The notes under the pieces were generated by a model. The model saw only the letters and a list, made by a program, of their open reading frames with translations, was not told where the DNA came from and searched no databases. Position numbers and translations under genes: made by a program. Positions 17,418-23,822 of a DNA stretch of 64,000 bases are shown in pieces. This DNA comes from JAJFUV01 sp964384215 (GTDB lineage Bacteria; Acidobacteriota; Terriglobia; Bryobacterales; Bryobacteraceae). The stretch lies in the NCBI GenBank assembly GCA_964384215.1, contig CAYLLB010000013.1:1-64000 (forward strand), given 5' to 3'. The first letter of the stretch is position 1, and each line of letters starts with the position of its first letter.

Positions 17418-18581
17418 ATGATAGCAATGCCCCGCTTTCTCGCGCTGCTGCTTGTAGCGTTGGCATGCTCGGTTCAGCCGGCTTGGTGCGTCCCCAGGCA
17501 GGCGCGGAAGCCCGCCCAGCGCGCTTACAACGAGGGCCTCAAGTACGAAGAGGAGGGCCGCATCGCGGACGCGGAACGCGCCTTCACCCAAGCCCTGGAA
17601 TCGGATCCGGATTTCGGTTTGGCATGGCTGCATCGCGCAAAGGCTTTCCTGGCAGGCGGCAGGCACAAGGAAGCGCTCTCCGACATCAACAATGCGCTGC
17701 ACACGCTCACGGACAATGGCGAGGCATGGAAACTGCGGGGCGATGCGAATCTGAAGCTGAACAACCACTACCCGGCAATAGAAGATTACAACCGCGCCGA
17801 ATCGCTGAAGTACACTCATCCGTCGCTTTACTCCGGACGAGCCTTCGCGTATGCCAGCCTGGCACGCATGACCCAAGCCTTGGCAGACTACTCGATAGCG
17901 ATCACGATGCGTCCGGATGATCCCGAAACGCGCCTAAGCCGGGGAAGAGTCCTGGTCTACTTGAAGCGCTATCGCGACGCTATTGAAGATTACGATCAGG
18001 CCATCAAATTGCGCCCCATCTTCGACGAAGCATACTTCGCACGCGGCCAGGGTCATTTTCTGATGGGCGACTTCCAGGCTTCGGTCACAGATCTCGAAAC
18101 CGGACTGCGGCTGAAACCCGGCGAACCGGACGCCGAGCAACTGCTCAGTAAGGCGCGCGAAGCGCTTGCCCCGCCCAGGCCGCCGGTTGCTGCGACTCCT
18201 GAGAAGCCCGCAACGCCGATTCCCGCCGTACTCCCACCGGCACTAACTGCTGAAGCGGCTCAAAAACCACCGCAGCCAGTCCCCGTCGTGTCCCCACGGC
18301 CGCCGGTCGTGGCTCCGGCCGCCGCGGCACCCGCGTATGCCGTGCAAGTGGGAGCATTTGCCGACCGGAAGCGGGCGGAGCAACTGCGCGCCAGGATGGA
18401 GAACCGCTGCGGATCAGCCGCCATCGTCGAAAAGCCCGGGCGGCCGCCGCTGTGGCGGGTTCTCGCGGGCCGTGAATCCTCGCGCGCGAAAGCCACCGCC
18501 CTGGCGCAAAGCCTGCGCACGGAGTTCCCCACGACGTTGGTAGTTCTCCTGGCAAACGAGGGGAACGCGATTCAGAAGTGA
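17418..18581 (+). CDS. Secreted TPR protein with C-terminal SPOR domain
   Basis: About 387 aa. A signal peptide (LALLLVALACSVQPAWC) is followed by five or six tetratricopeptide repeats (about 28-250), a proline/alanine-rich linker (about 255-305) and a C-terminal SPOR domain (AYAVQVGAFADRKRAEQL to the end). SPOR domains bind denuded septal peptidoglycan, so the protein probably acts in the periplasm, perhaps as a scaffold in cell division or wall remodelling. ATG codons at 17418 and 17427 and a GTG at 17409 are possible starts, and all keep the signal. It follows the permease pair by about 40 bp. Confidence 0.85.
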   Translation: MIAMPRFLALLLVALACSVQPAWCVPRQARKPAQRAYNEGLKYEEEGRIADAERAFTQALESDPDFGLAWLHRAKAFLAGGRHKEALSDINNALHTLTDNGEAWKLRGDANLKLNNHYPAIEDYNRAESLKYTHPSLYSGRAFAYASLARMTQALADYSIAITMRPDDPETRLSRGRVLVYLKRYRDAIEDYDQAIKLRPIFDEAYFARGQGHFLMGDFQASVTDLETGLRLKPGEPDAEQLLSKAREALAPPRPPVAATPEKPATPIPAVLPPALTAEAAQKPPQPVPVVSPRPPVVAPAAAAPAYAVQVGAFADRKRAEQLRARMENRCGSAAIVEKPGRPPLWRVLAGRESSRAKATALAQSLRTEFPTTLVVLLANEGNAIQK

Positions 18582-18612
18582 TCCCGGCCTTCGTAGCGCC
18601 GGATTCTTGCAC

Positions 18613-19008
18613 CTAGAAGATGGGGAACGGCCCGGCGTTGGCCACTTTCAGTTCATGCCCGTCCTTGTGTTCGGCCCGCACCACTACGTTCACGGCGCGC
18701 ACCGGGTCGGGCAGGTAGAGGTTGAAATCGACATCCTGGCCGGGGGAAAACTTCTCATCCGGATAGTCGTTCCGCCGCGTAGTGATCACTTGATCGTCGG
18801 TAGCGAGAAAATCGAAGAAGATTGTAAGACGTTCCAGTGTCTTATTCCCGCCGATGCGTACACGGCCATCCACAGTGACACGTCCCTCGGCGCGCTGGCA
18901 GCGGATCTCGGCCACTCGCACGTCCGGAGACTTGACCGGCTTAGGTTTTTTCTCCGCTGCACACAACAAAAATGACAGTGCGAGTAGAATGGAAAGTCTG
19001 CACCTCAT
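18613..19008 (-). CDS. Small secreted protein, unknown function
   Basis: A 131-aa protein with a signal peptide (MRCRLSILLALSFLLCAA) followed by a Lys-rich segment and a beta-rich domain resembling a FxLYD/Ig-like fold (ERLTIFFDFLATDDQVI, VDFNLYLPDPVRAVNVVVRAEHKDG). The longer open frame upstream to 19539 is a shadow of the asparaginase gene; ATG 19008 lies 30 bp from the divergent start at 19039. Not recognised as a named family; probably a periplasmic or lipid-anchored accessory protein. Confidence 0.6.
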   Translation of the reverse strand: MRCRLSILLALSFLLCAAEKKPKPVKSPDVRVAEIRCQRAEGRVTVDGRVRIGGNKTLERLTIFFDFLATDDQVITTRRNDYPDEKFSPGQDVDFNLYLPDPVRAVNVVVRAEHKDGHELKVANAGPFPIF

Positions 19009-19038
19009 TCCAAGATAGTTTAGCAAGGAAACACAGCC

Positions 19039-20109
19039 ATGATCACGCGACGAGATTGTCTTCTCAGCCCAGCCGCACTGGCGGCGGCCCCCACGGCGGC
19101 GGCCTCCGGGCCGGCGCCCGTCGTGATTGCCAGCGCCAACGGCCTCCGCGCGTGCGCCCGCGCCATGGAACTTCTCAAAACCGGAGCCGATACGCTCGAT
19201 GCGGTCATCGCCGGCGTCAATATCGTCGAGGAAGATCCGGAAGACACAACCGTCGGTTACGGCGGCCTGCCCAACGAAGACGGCGTCGTGGAGTTGGATG
19301 CGAGCGTGGCGCACGGACCCACGCGGCGCTGCGCGGCGGTGGCTGGATTGCGGAACATCAAGACGCCCTCCAAGGTGGCGCAGCGGGTAATGGAGCAGAC
19401 CGACCACATCATGCTGGTCGGCGAGGGAGCCCTGCGTTTTGCCAGGGCCCACGGTTTCAAGGAAGAGAACCTGCTCACGGAAAAGGCGCGGCTCGCGTGG
19501 ATGGTGTGGAAACAATCGCTCCGCGACGCGTCGGGGCACAACAATTGGGCGCCTGGACTATGGGCGCCGTCAGCCGCCGCTCTCAAGTCGAGGTTCCCTC
19601 AAGTGGACGAAGCCACCCTGGCTTGGGCGTGGCAGGTGGCTGTGCATCCCCCCACGGGCACCATCAACTGCCTGTGCCTGAACGCCAAGGGCGAGATGAG
19701 CGGAGTGACCACGACCAGCGGCTTGGCTTGGAAGATCCCCGGGCGGGCGGGCGATTCGCCGATCATCGGCGCCGGACTCTACTTGGATCAGGACGTGGGG
19801 GCGGCGGGCTCCACGGGCCGCGGCGAAGAGAATATTCGCATCGCGGGCGCGCACACCATCGTCGAGAATATGCGCCACGGAATGTCGCCCAAGGAAGCCG
19901 TTCTCGACGCACTGAAGCGCATCGAGCGGAACTACAACGGCAACCGCGACCTGTTGGCGAAGTTCGACATCAACTTTTACGCCCTGCGCCGCGACGGCCA
20001 GCATGCCGGCGGCCGGCTGTGGCGCGGGCCGCACGCTTCTTATGCGGTAAATGACGGGGGCGCGAGCCGCCTGGAACCCTGCGTTTGCCTGCTCGATAAA
20101 CGCGGTTAG
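19039..20109 (+). CDS. N4-(beta-N-acetylglucosaminyl)-L-asparaginase (glycosylasparaginase)
   Basis: A 356-aa Ntn-hydrolase of the glycosylasparaginase family, which cleaves the GlcNAc-Asn bond after autoproteolysis. Conserved blocks: EDPEDTTVGYGGLPNEDG, the predicted nucleophile Thr208 in TGTINCLCLN, GVTTTSGLAWK, PGRAGDSPIIGAGLY and GAAGSTGRGEENIR. The residues just before the catalytic Thr, His-Asp in the characterised flavobacterial and human enzymes, are Thr-Gly here. An RR-containing N-terminus (MITRRDCLLSPAALAAAPTAAA) suggests export. An AAGGAAAC site precedes the ATG. The gene ends convergently on the glycosyltransferase with a few bases overlap. Confidence 0.9.
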   Translation: MITRRDCLLSPAALAAAPTAAASGPAPVVIASANGLRACARAMELLKTGADTLDAVIAGVNIVEEDPEDTTVGYGGLPNEDGVVELDASVAHGPTRRCAAVAGLRNIKTPSKVAQRVMEQTDHIMLVGEGALRFARAHGFKEENLLTEKARLAWMVWKQSLRDASGHNNWAPGLWAPSAAALKSRFPQVDEATLAWAWQVAVHPPTGTINCLCLNAKGEMSGVTTTSGLAWKIPGRAGDSPIIGAGLYLDQDVGAAGSTGRGEENIRIAGAHTIVENMRHGMSPKEAVLDALKRIERNYNGNRDLLAKFDINFYALRRDGQHAGGRLWRGPHASYAVNDGGASRLEPCVCLLDKRG

Positions 20110-20861
20110 AATTTCCCACGCAACCGCAACCGCCACGGGGCCAGGACGCCTTCGCCGATGATGTGGCTCGAGATTTTCGATTCGCCGCTGCGGCGGCATC
20201 GGAACACGATGGGCACTTCGGCGAAACGGGCGCCGGCCCGCCAGAGCGCGTACTTGAGTTCCATCAGGAAGGCATAGCCGGACATCCGAATGCCGCCGAG
20301 ATCCAGTTTCCTCAGCATGTCCGTGCGCAGGAAGATGAAGCCGGCCGTGCAATCGCGCAGCGGCATGCCCGTGATGGCGCGGCAGTAGAAGTTGGCCCAT
20401 CCGCTCAACATCCGACGCCACAATTCCCAACCTTCCACTCCGCCTCCGGACGTGTACCGGGAGCCGACTACGACATCGTGCGAGGCGCCTTGAGCCAGGA
20501 TCTCGGGCAGATAATCCGGATGGTGCGAGAAGTCGGCATCCATGGTCAGAATCGCGTCGAAACTGCCATTGGCAAGAATGCGGCCGAAACCGTCCAGGTA
20601 CGCCTTGCCCAGGCCTTCCTTCTTAGGGCGCGAAAGCAGCCGCAGGTTACTGAATTCGCTGGAGAGCGCGCACACTACATCGGCGGTGCCGTCCGGCGAG
20701 TTGTCATCGATCACCATGATATGAATATCGGGGACGAGAGCGAAGATAGCGCGTATGATGGGGTCGACATTGTCCCGTTCGTTATAGGTAGGCAGCAGGA
20801 TGCAAGTCCTGGGGAAGACAGCCGGGGCGGCGTTGGGCGGCGAACTGCGCGAGTCGGGCAA
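20106..20861 (-). CDS. Polyprenol-phosphate sugar transferase (GT2, DPM1-like)
   Basis: A GT2 enzyme of about 250 aa resembling polyprenol monophosphomannose synthases. It has CILLPTYNERDNVDPI, the nucleotide-sugar motif VIDDNSPDGTADVV, the metal-binding TMDADFSHHPDYLPE and the C-terminal RRSGESKIS motif. It has no membrane tail, so it is the soluble, membrane-associated type that loads a sugar onto a lipid carrier. The start is uncertain: there is no in-frame ATG close to the domain and a TTG at 20861 is the best candidate; the frame is open further upstream but overlaps another gene there. Confidence 0.8.
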   Translation of the reverse strand: MPDSRSSPPNAAPAVFPRTCILLPTYNERDNVDPIIRAIFALVPDIHIMVIDDNSPDGTADVVCALSSEFSNLRLLSRPKKEGLGKAYLDGFGRILANGSFDAILTMDADFSHHPDYLPEILAQGASHDVVVGSRYTSGGGVEGWELWRRMLSGWANFYCRAITGMPLRDCTAGFIFLRTDMLRKLDLGGIRMSGYAFLMELKYALWRAGARFAEVPIVFRCRRSGESKISSHIIGEGVLAPWRLRLRGKF

Positions 20862-20935
20862 CTCAACATGATATCCTGCGGCGGAGATCCACTTCAAGAA
20901 TCGCTGAGAGGCACAGGGTGAACAGGGTCGAGCGG

Positions 20936-21337
20936 CTAGGGGCAGGGTGTACGGTTCAGGCGCTTGCTGAGCCGGCTGATTCGCAGGTCGGTCTGCAACT
21001 GCTTCTCGACCGGTCCGGCGTCGGAACGGAGCAGGGCCTCGGTCAGACGCAATCGCGCCTCGGAGTTGGACTGCCGCGCGGCATCCTTGCGGACCAAGAG
21101 CATGGCCATGAGCAGAAGCATACTTACCGCGCACTCGCCGACCCCGGTGAGAAGCGTTGGGATCACCAACTTCCAACCAAACGCGTCTTTCACAAGGAAC
21201 AATATCTGCGCGAGAGGCATGAGGCCCACCAGCAGGTAGAGCACTCCGGTTTGCCAGCGGACGTGGCGCGCGAGGGCGATGCAGATGGACAGCGTCGTCA
21301 GGCAAACCAGAAATGTGACCGCGTTCAAGAGACTCAT
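20936..21337 (-). CDS. Small membrane protein, unknown function
   Basis: A 133-aa protein with three or four hydrophobic helices (NAVTFLVCLTTLSICIALA, TGVLYLLVGLMPLAQILFLV, VIPTLLTGVGECAVSMLLLMAMLLV) and a charged C-terminal tail rich in Arg, Glu and Gln. Start ATG 21337 (MSLLNAVTF) is preferred; an ATG at 21448 would add a poorly conserved-looking 37-residue leader. It is divergent from the sigma-54-controlled AAA+ gene. No family recognised. Confidence 0.55.
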   Translation of the reverse strand: MSLLNAVTFLVCLTTLSICIALARHVRWQTGVLYLLVGLMPLAQILFLVKDAFGWKLVIPTLLTGVGECAVSMLLLMAMLLVRKDAARQSNSEARLRLTEALLRSDAGPVEKQLQTDLRISRLSKRLNRTPCP

Positions 21338-21356
21338 CGGCGGTGCATTCTCCAAT

Positions 21357-21370
21357 AGACTGCACAGTCT
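21357..21370. promoter_or_regulatory. Palindrome, candidate enhancer site for the sigma-54 promoter
   Basis: AGACTG-CA-CAGTCT is a perfect 6-bp inverted repeat about 200 bp upstream of the predicted sigma-54 transcription start near 21570, the usual distance for bacterial enhancer-binding proteins. A weaker inverted pair (CTCGAG-N5-CTTGAG) follows at about 21371. It lies just outside the coding start of the divergent membrane protein, so it could instead control that gene. Confidence 0.35.
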
Positions 21371-21542
21371 CGAGTGCGTCTTGAGTGCTGTTCCGGGCCG
21401 ACTGGAACTACACCCTGGGCGCACGCTTTCCGTGGAAGTAATCGTCATACCAGGGAACGGCAGAGATAGTGCAAAAGACTTAGACCGACGTTGGTATTGC
21501 TCCTAAGGCATCAAGTAACCGGCAGGGTGGCCACCGATGCGT

Positions 21543-21559
21543 TTGGCACGCTCCGTGCT
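21543..21559 (+). promoter_or_regulatory. Sigma-54 (RpoN) -24/-12 promoter
   Basis: The sequence TTGGCACGCTCCGTGCT matches the RpoN consensus TGGCACR-N4-TTGCW with one mismatch, and has the diagnostic GG (21545-21546) and GC (21557-21558) separated by exactly 10 bp. Transcription would begin near 21570, which makes the ATG at 21565 unusable and points to ATG 21601 as the start of the AAA+ gene. Confidence 0.7.
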
Positions 21560-21600
21560 CTGGCATGGGCGTGAGGCCGCTACTGAAAGATACACGAAAC

Positions 21601-22800
21601 ATGGTCCGGTTGAGCGTCCCGCTGGACCCGTCCCGGACCGGAAGAGAAGCCGAAAGCCTCGAGGCCGGGCTTCGCCGCCGCATCGTGGGCCAAGATGAAG
21701 CCATCCAGCAGATTGTCAATATCTATCAGATGCAGTTGACGGGCATGAACGCACCAGGCCGGCCCGTCGGCAATTTCCTGTTTCTCGGACCCACTGGCTC
21801 GGGGAAGACGCGCACAGTGGAGGCGCTGGCAGAGAGCCTCTTGGACACCTCCCGCGCTGTCGTGAAAATCGACTGCGCCGAATTTCAGCACAGCCACGAG
21901 ATTTCAAAACTGATCGGTTCGCCGCCGGGATACCTGGGCCACCGCGAGACGCATCCGCTTCTGAGCCAGGAAGTCCTCAACCAGTTCCATACGGAGCGGC
22001 AGCGCCTGAGCTTCGTGCTATTCGACGAAATCGAGAAAGCCAGCGACGCGTTGTGGAACCTCCTGTTGGGCATCCTGGACAAAGCCACACTGACGCTCGG
22101 CGACAACCGGCGGGTGGATTTCTCCCGCACTATGATCTTCATGACCTCAAACCTGGGCGCGCAGGAGATGAGTTCCATTTTGAACCCGCGCGTGGGCTTT
22201 GCCGTTACCGATATGGGACAAGAGCGCCGGGTGGAAAGCGAAAACGAAAAGCTGAACGCCAAACTGGCACGCAGCGGCATGGAGGCGGCGCGGAAAAAGT
22301 TCACGCCGGAATTCATGAACCGGCTGGACAAAGTGGTGGTGTTCCGCCCGTTGGGCGAGAGCGAACTCAGGCGCATTCTGGATATCGAACTAAATCAAGT
22401 TCAGCAGCGCATCTTCGACGCTTCACCACAGAGCGCATTCATTTTCTCGCTCACTGAAAGCGCCAAAGAGCATTTGTTGGAGGAAGGCACCGACGCGAAA
22501 TACGGAGCCCGGCATCTGAAGCGAGCCATCGAAAAACTCCTCATCCAGCCGCTCTCGAACCTGATCGCCACCGGCCAGGTCCGAGGCGGAGACTGGGTCC
22601 GTGTGCACTACTCACCCGAGACCAGCCGGCCGTTGTTCACGAAGGAGGCCGAAGGCTTGCCGGCTGACACCATGGTGGAGATGGTGGACGAATCCGTCGT
22701 CATGCCCGTTTGCGCGCTAGCGGGCGCCAGCGCGCGGGAAGATCGTAGGGGCGGGATGTATCCCGCCCTTACGACGCGGCGCCGCGCGCCACATCCTTGA
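21601..22800 (+). CDS. Single-module ClpB/ClpA-like AAA+ ATPase
   Basis: A 399-aa AAA+ protein equivalent to the second ATPase module of ClpA/ClpB chaperones. It has Walker A GPTGSGKT (63-70), the pore-loop SPPGYLG (108-114, conserved Tyr111), Walker B VLFDEIEKA (Asp142-Glu143), sensor region MTSNLGA, the arginine-finger segment PEFMNRLDKVVVF and sensor 2 in YGARHLKRAIEKLL. There is no N-domain, first AAA module or middle coiled coil, so it is not a standard ClpB; it may unfold or remodel a dedicated partner. The last 40 residues lie outside the family and run through a palindromic repeat. Start 21601 is chosen because a sigma-54 promoter sits at 21543-21559. Confidence 0.85.
   Translation: MVRLSVPLDPSRTGREAESLEAGLRRRIVGQDEAIQQIVNIYQMQLTGMNAPGRPVGNFLFLGPTGSGKTRTVEALAESLLDTSRAVVKIDCAEFQHSHEISKLIGSPPGYLGHRETHPLLSQEVLNQFHTERQRLSFVLFDEIEKASDALWNLLLGILDKATLTLGDNRRVDFSRTMIFMTSNLGAQEMSSILNPRVGFAVTDMGQERRVESENEKLNAKLARSGMEAARKKFTPEFMNRLDKVVVFRPLGESELRRILDIELNQVQQRIFDASPQSAFIFSLTESAKEHLLEEGTDAKYGARHLKRAIEKLLIQPLSNLIATGQVRGGDWVRVHYSPETSRPLFTKEAEGLPADTMVEMVDESVVMPVCALAGASAREDRRGGMYPALTTRRRAPHP
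22744..22773. repeat. 30-bp palindromic element across convergent gene ends
   Basis: Two arms of 14 bp (CGTAGGGGCGGGAT and ATCCCGCCCTTACG) around a 2-bp centre pair at 13 of 14 positions, the remaining pair being G-T. It forms the 3' end of the AAA+ coding region (RGGMYPALTTRRR) and contains the TAA stop of the convergent UroD-family gene. It resembles the interspersed REP-type palindromes seen in GC-rich environmental genomes and could also act as a two-way transcription terminator. Only one copy was noticed in this window. Confidence 0.7.
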
Positions 22801-23809
22801 TGGCGTCCAGGATGGCCAAAGGATGCTCAGCGGGGCAGTCGTAGGCCACCACACCGCAGCCCAGCAGGAAGCCGGGGTGGTTGCGGAACCCTGACAGTAT
22901 TTCTAGTGCCTGCTCGCGAATAGCCGCTACCGGGCCGCTGTGCACCAGGCGTGCGTCGACATTGGCCCGCACGGGAACACGCGCGGCCAGCGCCTTCTCG
23001 CACCATTTGGCGAGGTTCGCCGGCCGGTCGCTCAGGAACTGCGTCGCGCCCGTAGCGATCAGGTCGTCGATGATGGATGTGGTGTTGCCGCCGATGATCA
23101 GCGGCAGGTAGCGCCCGCCGGCCGCTTTCAGTTCGGGTATGACCACGTCGCGGTAGAGCGGCTTGAGGAACTGCCGGAATACGCGCGGCGAGGCGATCTG
23201 CGGCGTGGCTTGCGAATCGAAGATGATGGGTTCGACGCCTCGGGCCAGAAATGCCTTGCCGAACGACAAGGTCACTTGCGCACAGAAAGCCAGGAGCTTC
23301 TCCACCCACTCGGGTTCCTCGACCGAAGCAATCAGGAGTTTCTCGAGCCCCATCAATGAGGTCGCCAGTGAGAACGGTCCCGTCACCGCACCGCGAAGGA
23401 TCATTTCGGAACCCAACTCCTGTCCGAGCTTCTCAGCCACCTCCAGGTAGATTGGCATGCGTCCGTCTTTGGACGGGTCTGGCAGGCCCAGGCGGCCGAA
23501 ATCGTCGGGGCCCGTAATCAGAGGTTCGGCTATAGCCGGTACCTCGTTCGAGTCCTCGAAGTAAACCACTTTGCAGCCCAGCGCTTCGGCTTCGACGTTG
23601 TACACGTCGATACCGATCACGAGCATGTCGGCGTCATAGAGCTCTGCCTCCCGCTTGAGGCCGGCGTAGAGGTAATCGGCGTTGCGGCAGATCTCCGACG
23701 GCGACTTCCCGATGAGCGCGCCCTTGTGCTCGTAGATGGCAGGCACGAAAGGAATACGGTCTGCTTTCTCGAGGCGGTAGACAGCCTCGACTCGTTCGCG
23801 TTTAGTCAT
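22769..23809 (-). CDS. Uroporphyrinogen decarboxylase-family (URO-D fold) protein
   Basis: A 346-aa URO-D-fold TIM barrel, starting at ATG 23809 (MTKRERVEAV). The upstream extension to 23902 reads as noise. It resembles the methylcobamide methyltransferase branch more than HemE. However, the HxC zinc motif of MtaA-type methyltransferases is not present at the equivalent strand (LIIGGNTTSI). The invariant HemE N-terminal Arg region is also not evident. The reaction is therefore unknown; similar paralogues are abundant near glycan genes in Acidobacteriota and Planctomycetota. It lies 13 bp downstream of the GH42-like gene and is probably in its operon. Confidence 0.8.
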   Translation of the reverse strand: MTKRERVEAVYRLEKADRIPFVPAIYEHKGALIGKSPSEICRNADYLYAGLKREAELYDADMLVIGIDVYNVEAEALGCKVVYFEDSNEVPAIAEPLITGPDDFGRLGLPDPSKDGRMPIYLEVAEKLGQELGSEMILRGAVTGPFSLATSLMGLEKLLIASVEEPEWVEKLLAFCAQVTLSFGKAFLARGVEPIIFDSQATPQIASPRVFRQFLKPLYRDVVIPELKAAGGRYLPLIIGGNTTSIIDDLIATGATQFLSDRPANLAKWCEKALAARVPVRANVDARLVHSGPVAAIREQALEILSGFRNHPGFLLGCGVVAYDCPAEHPLAILDAIKDVARGAAS

Positions 23810-23822
23810 GTCAGAGACGATT

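Noticed and set aside
18972..20054. 360-codon plus-strand frame overlapping the glycosylasparaginase
   Set aside because: It is out of frame with the conserved enzyme and its product is Arg/Gly-rich without motifs.
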